Shown: piece after piece, positions 32,234 through 40,052 of the stretch
Layout: the number at the start of each line of letters is the position of its first letter
Numbering within the stretch: the stretch's first letter is position 1
Assembly (NCBI GenBank): GCA_902781215.1
Contig: CACZIO010000023.1
Span: 1 to 42,991 of the forward strand
DNA: 42,991 nt
Source of the DNA: an uncultured Lachnospiraceae bacterium
GTDB taxonomy: Bacteria > Bacillota > Clostridia > Lachnospirales > Lachnospiraceae
Reading direction: 5' to 3'
Program-made: the position numbers and the translations under genes
Notes under the pieces: generated by a model
The model's input: only the letters and a program-made list of their open reading frames with translations
What the model was told of the DNA's origin: nothing
Database searches by the model: none

Positions 32234-34264
32234 TCACTGCTTCGGAGTCTCTTCCTTCTCCGCAGCGATCTGACCCGCGGCCGGAGTCTCCTCCACCGCT
32301 GCGTTCTGTCCTGCGGCCGGAGCCTCCTCCACCGAAGCGTCCTGTTCCGCGGCCGGAGTCTCCTCCACCGCTGCGTTCTGTCCTGCGGCCGGAATCTCCT
32401 CCTCTGCCGCAGCTTCCTCCGCAGTCCCGATCCTCCGGGGCTCCGGCTTCCTGTTCAGGATCGCCATGAACTCCTCACCGGTGATCGTTTCTTTAAAATA
32501 CAGGTATTCCGCGATCTCGTCAAGCTTGCGCTTGTTGTCGCGCAGGATCTTCAGGGCTTTTTCGTGCTGCCTGCGGACCAGTTCGACGACCTTGCGGTCG
32601 ATCAGGGCCTGGGTCTCTGCCGAGCAGGCCAGGGACGTGTCGCCGCCCAGGTACTGGTTGGTGACGGTCTCCATGGCGACCATATCGAACTCGTCGCTCA
32701 TGCCGTAGCGGGTGATCATAGCCCGGGCCAGCTTCGTCGCCTGCTCGATATCATTGGAGGCGCCCGTTGTAACAGAGCCGAACTCCACCTCCTCGGCCGC
32801 CCGGCCGCCGGTGAGCGTGGCGATCTTGTTCTCCAGCTCCTCCTTGCTCATCAGGTAGTGGTTGCCCTCCTCCTCGACCTGCATGGTGTAGCCCAGGGCG
32901 CCCGAGGTGCGGGGGATGATCGTGATCTTCTGCACCGGCGCGCTGTGGGTCTGCATGGCAGCGACCAGGGCGTGACCGACCTCGTGGTAGGAGACGATCA
33001 GCTTCTCCTTGTCCGTCAGGATGGCGTTCTTTTTCTGATAGCCGGCGATGACGACCTCGATGCTCTCCTCCATATCCGCCTCGTTGGCAAAGCGCCGGCC
33101 GTCGCGGACCGCCCGGAGGGCCGCCTCATTGACGATGTTGGCAAGCTCGGCGCCCGAGGCGCCCGCCGCCATGCGGGCGATCTTGCTGAAATCGACATCC
33201 GTGCCGATCTTGATCTTTTTCGCGTGGACCTTGAGGATATCGATGCGGCCCTGGAGGTCGGGAAGCTCCACCGGCACCCGGCGGTCGAAACGGCCGGGCC
33301 TGGTCAGGGCGGGGTCCAGCGCCTCGGGGCGGTTGGTCGCAGCCAGGATGACGACGCCCAGGTTCTCCTCGAAGCCGTCCATCTCCGTCAGCAGCTGGTT
33401 CAGGGTCTGCTCGCGTTCATCGTTGCCGCCCAGGGCGGAGCCGTCGCGCTTTTTGCCGATGGCGTCGATCTCGTCGATAAAGACGATGCAGGGGGCCTTC
33501 TCCTTGGCCTGGTTGAAGAGGTCGCGCACCTTGGAGGCGCCCATGCCGACGAACATCTCGACGAATTCCGAGCCGGACATGGAGAAGAAGGGCACATTGG
33601 ACTCGCCCGCCACCGCCTTGGCCAGCATGGTCTTGCCGGTTCCGGGAGGGCCCACCAGGAGGATCCCCTTGGGCATGGTGGCGCCGATCTCCTTGTATTT
33701 GCCGGGGTCGTGCAGGTACTCCACGATCTCCATCAGGTTTTCCTTGGCCTCTTCCTCGCCGGCGACGTCCGCAAAGCGGATGCCCTCCGTCGACTTGACA
33801 TAGACCCTGGCATTGCTCTTGCCCATGCCGAACATCATGGACGACGCCCCGCCTCCGGCCCGGTCCATCATTTTTTTATTCAGGTAGTAGCCCAGGCCGC
33901 CGAAGATGGCGATCGGCAGCACCCAGTTGAGCAGGAAGGCCGCCATGGGCGACGTCTGCGGGATGATATCGCTGCCGAAACTGGCGCCCGCCTGATAGAG
34001 GCGGTCCACCAGGCCGTCATCGGTCACATAGCCCGTGCAGTAGACCTTGCCGTCCTTGTCCGTGAACAGGATGTCGCTCGTGCGCAGCTCCACCTTCTCG
34101 ATTTGCTTCTTTTCTGTCATCGCCATGAAGGTCTCATAACCCACCTCCTCGATGGAAGCCCTCTGCAGATAAGGCATGACAAAGGCGTTGATGATCATCA
34201 TGAACAGAATGACCAGCAGACTGTAGTACAACATTGACCTCCGGGGAGGTTTGACTTCTTTCAT
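32234..34264 (-). CDS. ftsH: ATP-dependent zinc metalloprotease FtsH
   Basis: This 676-residue membrane protease degrades misfolded and regulatory membrane proteins. It has two membrane helices (about 10-30 and 105-125) around a small external domain. The AAA module has GPPGTGKT (about 205), [11 protein letters not shown] and the second region of homology [20 protein letters not shown]. The zinc site is H427-E-V-G-H431, with Val where HEAGH is usual. The tail after residue 610 is an acidic Ala/Glu/Pro repeat not found in ordinary FtsH. ATG 34264 is chosen because AGGAGG lies six bases upstream; the frame to 34294 would add ten residues. An extended -10 promoter lies 208 bases upstream. Confidence 0.95.
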   Translation of the reverse strand: MKEVKPPRRSMLYYSLLVILFMMIINAFVMPYLQRASIEEVGYETFMAMTEKKQIEKVELRTSDILFTDKDGKVYCTGYVTDDGLVDRLYQAGASFGSDIIPQTSPMAAFLLNWVLPIAIFGGLGYYLNKKMMDRAGGGASSMMFGMGKSNARVYVKSTEGIRFADVAGEEEAKENLMEIVEYLHDPGKYKEIGATMPKGILLVGPPGTGKTMLAKAVAGESNVPFFSMSGSEFVEMFVGMGASKVRDLFNQAKEKAPCIVFIDEIDAIGKKRDGSALGGNDEREQTLNQLLTEMDGFEENLGVVILAATNRPEALDPALTRPGRFDRRVPVELPDLQGRIDILKVHAKKIKIGTDVDFSKIARMAAGASGAELANIVNEAALRAVRDGRRFANEADMEESIEVVIAGYQKKNAILTDKEKLIVSYHEVGHALVAAMQTHSAPVQKITIIPRTSGALGYTMQVEEEGNHYLMSKEELENKIATLTGGRAAEEVEFGSVTTGASNDIEQATKLARAMITRYGMSDEFDMVAMETVTNQYLGGDTSLACSAETQALIDRKVVELVRRQHEKALKILRDNKRKLDEIAEYLYFKETITGEEFMAILNRKPEPRRIGTAEEAAAEEEIPAAGQNAAVEETPAAEQDASVEEAPAAGQNAAVEETPAAGQIAAEKEETPKQ
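32244..32410. repeat. 36-bp tandem repeats encoding the FtsH tail
   Basis: Three near-identical 36-bp units (32283-32318, 32319-32354, 32355-32390), with degenerate copies on both sides, encode [12 protein letters not shown]-like 12-residue repeats. The first and third units are identical, which points to recent duplication. The result is an acidic, probably disordered tail. Confidence 0.85.
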
Positions 34265-34576
34265 AAAATGCCTCCTGTGTACGCCTGTACACAACTCAAA
34301 AAACTGTCTCGAAAAACATGGCCGCAGCAGCTTTCACGCATGCCGGCTCCCCTGCGCCGGACCGCGCATCCTGACGGTCCGCGTGCTCTGCAGCGCGCGC
34401 ACCAGCCGCGCCGGATGCACCGGTCTGCCATAAGTGCCGGCCGCATAAGCGTTTCTGCGTCTGTTCTAAGGATAATAGCACACGCACAACTGAATTCCCA
34501 TAAAAAAACTATGAAAAAACTGTTACCACGATGCAAAATATCCGGGCAGGAGGGCGCAGGACCGAGGAAAACCGCG
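34265..34576. other. ftsH leader and ftsH-aroK intergenic region
   Basis: These 312 bases hold the ftsH promoter and a GC-rich leader of about 200 bases able to form hairpins (CCGGAC/GTCCG near 34358-34380). No gene is seen. The AT-rich part (34495-34540) follows the aroK stop without a clear terminator. Confidence 0.45.
34472..34480 (-). promoter_or_regulatory. Extended -10 promoter of ftsH
   Basis: TGCTATTAT on the minus strand (TGn plus TATTAT) without a good -35. The same TGCTAT core is seen in the aroK and sugar-operon promoters. Confidence 0.5.
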
Positions 34577-35095
34577 TCAGCTCTCCGCTCCCGCCCGCAG
34601 CGCCCGTATGATCCGGGCGACGACCGCTTCGATCTCGCCGCTCCCCTCCCGGACGATCAGGTCCGCATACTTTTCGTACAGGGCGCACCGCTCCTCATAC
34701 AGGTCCCGCAGGGTCTGGCCCTCCCGCAGCACCACGCCGCGGCGCCGGATATTGCGGAGCCTGGCCTGAATGATCTCGAAATCCACCTGCAGATACACCA
34801 CGGCTCCGATCTCGCGCAGGTGCCGCATGGCCTCCTCGCCGTACACGGCGCTCCCGCCGGTCGCGATCACGCTCCGCGACGCCCGGATCGAGGCATTGAC
34901 CTCATTCTCCACGTCGATAAAACCATCGATGCCCTTCTTCTCGATGATCTCCGCCAGCCGCATCCCCTCCCTGCGCTGAATGAGCAGGTCGGAATCAATA
35001 AAATCGTATCCGATCACCTTGGCCAGGATCACCCCCACCGTGCTCTTGCCGGATGCCGGCATCCCGATCAGGATCAGGTTATCTTTTTTTTCCAA
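34577..35095 (-). CDS. aroK: Shikimate kinase
   Basis: The 172-residue enzyme phosphorylates shikimate in the chorismate pathway. It has P-loop GMPASGKST, the substrate Asp in DFIDSDLLIQ, E..R-type contacts in GFIDVENEV, and the shikimate-binding glycines in VIATGGSAVYGEEAM. The lid Arg lies in IRRRGVVLREGQTL. The start is taken as TTG 35095 (reading M-EKKDNLILIG) because GGAGGAG lies ten bases upstream and no ATG is available; the other TTG at 35122 would place that ribosome site inside the gene. It is transcribed divergently from the sugar-modification operon. Confidence 0.9.
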   Translation of the reverse strand: MEKKDNLILIGMPASGKSTVGVILAKVIGYDFIDSDLLIQRREGMRLAEIIEKKGIDGFIDVENEVNASIRASRSVIATGGSAVYGEEAMRHLREIGAVVYLQVDFEIIQARLRNIRRRGVVLREGQTLRDLYEERCALYEKYADLIVREGSGEIEAVVARIIRALRAGAES

Positions 35096-35250
35096 GCTAC
35101 TATCTCCTCCTCCCTGCAACAAGTTATATTGCAGATTCCTGACTCACTGATGACTGCTGTGGCATCATACTGAGTCTCGTATGATAAGCGCGCAGTCTCT
35201 TCACAGGACGGCTTACTAATTCTCAGTATTGAAAATACTTTCCATACCTG

Positions 35251-35262
35251 ACAGTATAGCAC
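35251..35262 (-). promoter_or_regulatory. Extended -10 promoter of aroK
   Basis: On the minus strand GTGCTATACTGT contains TGC-TATACT (-10 at 35258-35253). A TTGAAT lies 20 bases upstream, too far to be ideal. The identical 12-mer forms the promoter of the divergent operon. Confidence 0.55.
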
Positions 35263-35453
35263 AACGTCCCGCGTCCGTATTCAAATGCGCCGAAATACAC
35301 GAATACGCATCAAAACACACCCGGGCGCATCCGGATATATCCATATTTTCTCGATTGGCTGCAGTCAATGACTGCGCATCGACTGTATCGGCTGCACCTC
35401 CTGCCGATTTTCCGGGCGGTCTGAACGGTTATGTTTTCATTCCTGTCCGAGAC

Positions 35454-35465
35454 GTGCTATACTGT
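35454..35465 (+). promoter_or_regulatory. Extended -10 promoter of the sugar-modification operon
   Basis: GTGCTATACTGT contains TGC-TATACT (-10 at 35458-35463), about 45 bases before the aminotransferase start. The -35 region is poor (TTTTCA). It is the same 12-mer as in the aroK promoter. Confidence 0.6.
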
Positions 35466-35507
35466 AACAGATTAACTGTACATCTGCATCACGGAGGCAG
35501 ACAATTT

Positions 35508-36641
35508 ATGATTTCCTTTAATGTTCCCCCTTTTATCGGGACAGAATTGACATATGTAAAAGAGGCCATCGACGCCCACAAGATCTGCGGCGACGGCCAG
35601 TTCACCAAAAAGTGCCACGCCTTTCTCGAGGAGAGGTTCGGCGCCCAGAAGGCCCTGCTGACCACCAGCGGGACGACCGCGCTCGAGATGGCCACCCTGC
35701 TGTGCGGACTGAAAAAAGGCGACGAGGTCCTCGTCCCCAGCTTCACCTTCTCCAGCACCGCCACCGCCATCGTCCTGACAGGCGCCACTCCCGTCTTTGT
35801 AGATATCCGCCCGGATACCATGAACATCGACGAGACGAAGCTCGAGGCTGCCATCACCGACCGGACCCGGGCCATCATGGCCGTCCACTACGCCGGCGTC
35901 GCCTGTGAGATGGACACCATCATGGACATCGCCGCCCGCCATGGCCTCAAGGTCATCGAGGACGCCGCGCAGGGCGTCATGTCCACCTACAAGGGCCGCG
36001 CCCTGGGCACCATCGGCGACTTCGGCTGCTACTCCTTCCATGAGACCAAAAACTACTCCATGGGAGAGGGCGGCGCCCTCATCATCCGCGACCCGGAGAA
36101 CAACGACGCCGCTGAGATCCTGCGCGAAAAGGGCACCAACCGCGCCCGCTTTTTCCGCGGCCAGGTCGACAAATACACCTGGGTCGACTACGGCTCCAGC
36201 TACCTGCCCAGCGACATGAACGCCGCCTACCTCTGGGCCCAGCTCCAGGAGGCCGACAGGATCAACGACGACCGCCTGGCCATCTGGAACAAATACTCAC
36301 AGGCCTTCGCGCCCCTCGCAGAGGCGGGCCGCGTCGAAGTCCCCACCATCCCGGAGGGCTGCGTCCACAACGCGCACATGTACTACCTCAAGCTCCGCGA
36401 CCTGGAGGACCGCACCGCCTTCATCCAGTACCTCAAGGACAACGGCATCGTCGCCGTCTTCCACTACATCCCCCTGCACTCCGCGCCCGCCGGCCTCAAA
36501 TTCGGCCGCTTCCACGGCGAGGACGTCTACACCACCCGCGAGAGCGACCGGCTCGTCCGCCTGCCCCTCTACTACGGCCTCACCGAAGCGGACCAGCAGC
36601 ATGTCATCGACACCGCCCTGGCCTACTTCGCTCAGAACTGA
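35508..36641 (+). CDS. wecE: dTDP-4-amino-4,6-dideoxygalactose transaminase (WecE type)
   Basis: This 377-residue PLP aminotransferase of the DegT/DnrJ/EryC1 family matches WecE in length (376). It carries the Schiff-base Lys in SFHETKNYSMGEGG, which falls at K181. LLTTSGTTALEMA and VIEDAAQGVMSTYKG hold the cofactor phosphate and ring contacts. It should convert a nucleotide-linked 4-keto-6-deoxy sugar to a 4-amino sugar with glutamate. ATG 35508 follows GGAGG by ten bases and begins the family start MISFNVPP. It is the first gene of the plus-strand cluster for an amino-sugar surface modification. The exact nucleotide sugar is not certain. Confidence 0.92.
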   Translation: MISFNVPPFIGTELTYVKEAIDAHKICGDGQFTKKCHAFLEERFGAQKALLTTSGTTALEMATLLCGLKKGDEVLVPSFTFSSTATAIVLTGATPVFVDIRPDTMNIDETKLEAAITDRTRAIMAVHYAGVACEMDTIMDIAARHGLKVIEDAAQGVMSTYKGRALGTIGDFGCYSFHETKNYSMGEGGALIIRDPENNDAAEILREKGTNRARFFRGQVDKYTWVDYGSSYLPSDMNAAYLWAQLQEADRINDDRLAIWNKYSQAFAPLAEAGRVEVPTIPEGCVHNAHMYYLKLRDLEDRTAFIQYLKDNGIVAVFHYIPLHSAPAGLKFGRFHGEDVYTTRESDRLVRLPLYYGLTEADQQHVIDTALAYFAQN

Positions 36642-36719
36642 GTACCGGCAGATACGTCCCGGGTGGTCTCCTTGCCCGCAGCCCATGTAATACAGAATCA
36701 TTCAGAAAGTAAAACATCT

Positions 36720-37751
36720 ATGACAGAAAAGACATATTCAACGGAGAACACCGGGCTCACAGCACCTGCTGACACCGCCCGGGACGCCGGGAAGAACGCA
36801 AAGAACGGAAATAACAAGAAGCTCATCAGCTTCCTCATCCCCTGCTACGCCAGTGAGGGCTCCGTCGGCCTCGTTATCGACGAGATCCGCCAGGTCGTCG
36901 CGCAGAAGCCCGATTTCGACTACCAGGTCGTCGCCGTCAATGACTGCTCTCCCGACAATGTGCTGGACGTCCTGCGGGACATCGCCGCCCGGGACCCCAG
37001 GGTCGCCGTCATCGACCTGGCCAAAAACGGCGGGCGCCACAACGCCCTGATGTGCGGCTGTCACTACGCCAAAGGCGACTATATCGTCTTCATCGACGAC
37101 GACCAGCAGTGCCCGGCCGACCGGCTCTGGGACCTCATCGACCCCCTCGAGCACGGAAATTACGACGTCGCCATCGCCCGCTACCCCAAAAAGACCCAGT
37201 CCCGCTTCAAGAACTTCGGCTCCTGGGTCAACGACCGCGTCGCCACCTGGCTTCTGGGCAAGGACCCCAGCCTGAAGTTCTCCAACTTTTCCGTGATGAA
37301 AAAGTTCGTCAAGGATGAAGTCATCAAATACACCAATCCCTACCCCTACCTCTCCGGCCTGATGCTGCGCGCGACCCGCCGCGTCATCAACGTCGACATG
37401 GAGGAAAGGGTGCGGACCATCGGCGTCGGCCACTACAACTTCCGCAAATCCCTGTCCCTGTGGCTCAACAGCTTCACCGCCTTCTCGGTCAAGCCCCTGC
37501 GCTTCGCGACCGGCATCGGTGTCCTCTGGGCCATCCTGGGAAGCCTCCTGGGCCTGCGGACCGTCATCCGCAAGCTCCTCAATCCCGCCATCCCGCTGGG
37601 ATACAGCTCCACCATGGCCGCCCTGCTCTTCTCCACCGGCATGATCATGTTCATGCTGGGCCTCATCGGAGAGTACGTCGGCCGCATCTACATATCACTC
37701 AACAACTCACCGCAGTTTGTCATCCGGGACACCATCAACCTGGACGACTGA
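36720..37751 (+). CDS. Polyprenyl-phosphate glycosyltransferase (ArnC/DPM1-like GT2)
   Basis: The 343-residue family 2 glycosyltransferase has an N-terminal polar tail (1-40), then the GT-A fold: ISFLIPCYASEGSVG, VAVNDCSPDNV, ARDPRVAVIDLAKNGGRHNALMCG split over two strands, and DDDQQCPAD as the metal-binding site. Two C-terminal membrane helices (about 262-285 and 297-325) end in LIGEYVGRIYISL, the standard C-terminus of ArnC/GtrB proteins. It should load the amino sugar made by the upstream enzyme onto undecaprenyl phosphate at the inner face. The start at 36720 has only a weak ribosome site (AGAAAG); an in-frame start at 36663 would add 19 residues and has none. Confidence 0.9.
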   Translation: MTEKTYSTENTGLTAPADTARDAGKNAKNGNNKKLISFLIPCYASEGSVGLVIDEIRQVVAQKPDFDYQVVAVNDCSPDNVLDVLRDIAARDPRVAVIDLAKNGGRHNALMCGCHYAKGDYIVFIDDDQQCPADRLWDLIDPLEHGNYDVAIARYPKKTQSRFKNFGSWVNDRVATWLLGKDPSLKFSNFSVMKKFVKDEVIKYTNPYPYLSGLMLRATRRVINVDMEERVRTIGVGHYNFRKSLSLWLNSFTAFSVKPLRFATGIGVLWAILGSLLGLRTVIRKLLNPAIPLGYSSTMAALLFSTGMIMFMLGLIGEYVGRIYISLNNSPQFVIRDTINLDD

Positions 37752-37782
37752 CTTTTGCGCATTCTTTTTATGGAGGGACACT

Positions 37783-39024
37783 ATGTCTTCGATCCATACA
37801 CCAAAGCTCCTCATCATCGGGGCGGGCGACTTCCAGCTCCCCCTGGTCCAGGAGGCGGCAAAGTCCTGTCAGGTCCTCCTGGCCGCCCCCGTCATCTCCG
37901 GGGCTTTTGACCCCTACATCTCCGACCGGCTGATCTGTGACGTCCGCGACGAGGAGACCATCCTCGCCTTTGCAAAAAAACATCAGATCGACGGCGTCAT
38001 CACAGACCAGACCGACATCGCCGTCCGCAGCGTCGCCTATGTCGCGGAGAACATGGGCCTCCCCGGCATCGGAAGCGAGACCGGCCTTCTCTTTACCGAC
38101 AAGAGCCGCATGCGCGCCCGCATGGCGGAGCTCGGCATCCATCAGCTCGAAAACCGCACCGTCGCCTCGGTCGAGGAGGCAGTTGAATTTTTCAGACACT
38201 ACGGCGGCCGCGTCATCATCAAGCCCCTGGACACCCAGGGCAGCCGCGGCGTCCAGGTCTGTGCCAGCGAGCAGGAGCTGCGGGACAAATACCCCGAGGC
38301 CGCCCGCTGGTCCGGCAACGGCAACGTCATCGTCGAGCAGTTCGCCACCGGGCGGGAGTTCGTCGTCGAATCCCTCGTCCTGGATTATGACTACCACAAC
38401 CTCTGCATCGGCGACACCCTCTATTTCGACATCCCCGATGCCTTCGCCGCCAAGAGCCGGATCTTCCCGACCACGGCGGACGAAGCCCTGCGCAGCAAGG
38501 TCCTCGCCCTCGATGAGCAGATCATCCGCGGCTTCGGCCTCCGGCAGGGCATCACACACAGCGAATACATCATGGAAGGCGACGAGGTCTACCTGATCGA
38601 GACCGCAGCCCGCGGCGGCGGCGTCTTCATCTCCTCCGACCTGATCCACCTCTCCAGCGGCCTCCACACGGAGCAGTTCCTGATCAACATCGCCCTCGGC
38701 CGCCAGAAGGAGGTCCCCGAGATCCTGCCCCAGCAGCAGTACTGCGGCTACATGGCCTTCTACCTCCCCGTCGGACGCGTCACCCGCGTCGAAGGCGTGG
38801 AGGAGGTCTGCGCCCTGCCCTTCGTCCACAGAAACCAGCTCGGCAAGCTTCATGCCGGCATGGAGAACCGCGAGGGCGCGACCGACAAGACCTCCCGCCT
38901 GGCCGTGATCGTCTCCGGCCCCACTCGGCAGGCCCTCATGGACAACATGGCCGCCGTCCGCCGGACCCTTCAGATCGAGATCCAGGCCCCCGACGGCAGC
39001 ATTCACACCCCCATCTGGGAATAA
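37783..39024 (+). CDS. ATP-grasp domain ligase
   Basis: This 413-residue protein has an N-terminal pre-ATP-grasp Rossmann fold (LLIIGAGDFQLPLVQEA) and DKSRMRARMAELG at the entry of the ATP-grasp fold. RVIIKPLDTQGSRGV supplies the ATP lysine and glycine loop, and VYLIETAARGGG is the metal-binding segment, with ETAAR where E.N.R is usual. The C-terminal part resembles carboxylases of the PurK/CarB type. Such enzymes join a carboxylate to an amine through an acyl-phosphate. Between an amino-sugar transferase and flippase-like genes it could attach an amino acid or other acid to the sugar amine; this is inference. GGAGGG lies five bases before ATG 37783. Confidence 0.85.
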   Translation: MSSIHTPKLLIIGAGDFQLPLVQEAAKSCQVLLAAPVISGAFDPYISDRLICDVRDEETILAFAKKHQIDGVITDQTDIAVRSVAYVAENMGLPGIGSETGLLFTDKSRMRARMAELGIHQLENRTVASVEEAVEFFRHYGGRVIIKPLDTQGSRGVQVCASEQELRDKYPEAARWSGNGNVIVEQFATGREFVVESLVLDYDYHNLCIGDTLYFDIPDAFAAKSRIFPTTADEALRSKVLALDEQIIRGFGLRQGITHSEYIMEGDEVYLIETAARGGGVFISSDLIHLSSGLHTEQFLINIALGRQKEVPEILPQQQYCGYMAFYLPVGRVTRVEGVEEVCALPFVHRNQLGKLHAGMENREGATDKTSRLAVIVSGPTRQALMDNMAAVRRTLQIEIQAPDGSIHTPIWE

Positions 39025-39042
39025 TCTTCAGGAGGTACCTTT

Positions 39043-39450
39043 TTGCTCAGAAAATTTCTCGACAAGCGGCGCAACGTCTTTCTCCTCGCCGCCTTCGCTG
39101 TCTTCATGGAGAGCCTGACCTCTCCCTGCCTCAAGATCGGCTCCCAGCGCTACGACACCTTCTCGGCGGGTTATTTCTTCTGGTTCGGCCTCGCCGTCGT
39201 CATCCTCGGCATCTACGCCGTCTGCTGGCAGCTCATCCTGGAGCGCATCCCACTGACCACCGCCTACCTGCGCCGCGGATTCAGCTATATCCTGCTCTTC
39301 GTCTGGTCCATGCTGATCTTCCACGAGACCATCACCCCCAAACAGATCATCGGCATCATCGTGATCTCCCTGGGCATGGTGATCAGCGTTTCCGACGAAC
39401 GAAAACCGGACAAAAAAGAACCGGCTGAGGGCGGGACCCAGGAGGTCTGA
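39043..39450 (+). CDS. Small EmrE/ArnE-like membrane protein, first of a pair
   Basis: The 135-residue four-helix protein of the DMT/SMR superfamily has helices at about 11-30, 43-63, 72-95 and 98-118, and a charged cytoplasmic tail. The TTG start at 39043 is well supported by AGGAGG eight bases upstream, 18 bases after the ATP-grasp stop. IPLTTAYLRRGFSYILLFVWS and ITPKQIIGIIVISLGMVIS match the last two helices of SMR proteins. It is likely one half of a heterodimer with the next gene, like ArnE/ArnF, which flip undecaprenyl-phosphate-aminoarabinose. Confidence 0.82.
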   Translation: MLRKFLDKRRNVFLLAAFAVFMESLTSPCLKIGSQRYDTFSAGYFFWFGLAVVILGIYAVCWQLILERIPLTTAYLRRGFSYILLFVWSMLIFHETITPKQIIGIIVISLGMVISVSDERKPDKKEPAEGGTQEV

Positions 39451-39486
39451 TAACCGGAACCTGATTCCCGTTACCCTGTTGTAAGC

Positions 39487-39526
39487 AGCGGTCAGCGAAC
39501 ATCACCCTCTGTTCCATACCGCTTTT
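39487..39526 (+). terminator. Weak hairpin between the two flippase-like genes
   Basis: AGCGGT (39487-39492) pairs with ACCGCT (39518-39523) followed by TTTT. The loop is long (25 bases), so at most a partial attenuator. Confidence 0.3.
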
Positions 39527-39561
39527 CCGCATAATATCTTCACAAAAGGAGCTTTGAATCC

Positions 39562-39918
39562 ATGTCCTCGATCCTCACCCCGCAGGTCTGCTACGCGGCC
39601 GCCATCGCCGGCGCCTTCATCACTGCGCTCAGCCAGATCCTGCTCAAGACCCAGGCCAACACGACCGGCGACAAGGGCTTTTTCAGCAAATTCCTCAACG
39701 TCCGCGTCATCGCGTCCTACGGCCTCCTCTTCCTGACCCTGGCCATCAACCAGGTTGCCCTGCGCTACGTTCCCCTCTCCGTCATGCCCTGCATCACCGC
39801 GACCAGCTTCGTCTGGGTCTTCGTCATGGGCGCCCTCATTCTCAAGGAGAAGGTCTCCCCCCGCAAGGCCCTCGGCGTCGCCATCATCATCGCCGGCGTC
39901 ATCATTTCCAGGATCTGA
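39562..39918 (+). CDS. Small EmrE/ArnF-like membrane protein, second of a pair
   Basis: This 118-residue four-helix protein has the EamA/SMR pattern: CYAAAIAGAFITALSQILLK with the typical early polar residues, LFLTLAINQVALRYVPLSV, CITATSFVWVFVMGALILKE and KALGVAIIIAGVIIS. GLLF..A..Q.ALRYVPLS resembles ArnE/ArnF helix 2. AAAGGAG about 13 bases before the ATG is somewhat far. With the preceding gene it would form the two-subunit flippase for the lipid-linked sugar. Confidence 0.85.
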   Translation: MSSILTPQVCYAAAIAGAFITALSQILLKTQANTTGDKGFFSKFLNVRVIASYGLLFLTLAINQVALRYVPLSVMPCITATSFVWVFVMGALILKEKVSPRKALGVAIIIAGVIISRI

Positions 39919-40052
39919 CCGGGCTCTGCCTCAAACTGCAGCGAGCGGTTCCTGCTGATCATCAGCCTCTTTCACGCCCCGCACCATCGCTCCCGGATCC
40001 GGCAGACTTTGACTGCTATCGACTGCCCACCAGCTTCAACACGGAGGAAGCC

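Larger units (their letters stand above)
35096..35507. other. Divergent promoter region between aroK and the sugar-modification operon
   Basis: These 412 bases hold two promoters built on the same 12-base motif in inverted orientation. The aroK leader (35096-35250) can fold into a hairpin around ACTCA...TGAGT (35139-35172). I could not match it to a known riboswitch or T-box. No gene is seen, though a frame is open upstream of the aminotransferase start. Confidence 0.5.

Noticed and set aside
32201-34237. Long open frame antisense to ftsH
   Set aside because: Shadow of ftsH. Composition is typical of antisense frames and there is no ribosome site.
34261-34536. Small minus-strand gene overlapping the ftsH start
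   Set aside because: Arg/Cys-rich translation without similarity, overlapping the ftsH ribosome site and promoter. It looks like leader RNA.
35096-35250. Riboswitch or T-box in the aroK leader
   Set aside because: A hairpin can be drawn, but I found no T-box sequence, specifier loop or terminator/antiterminator pair that I could recognise.
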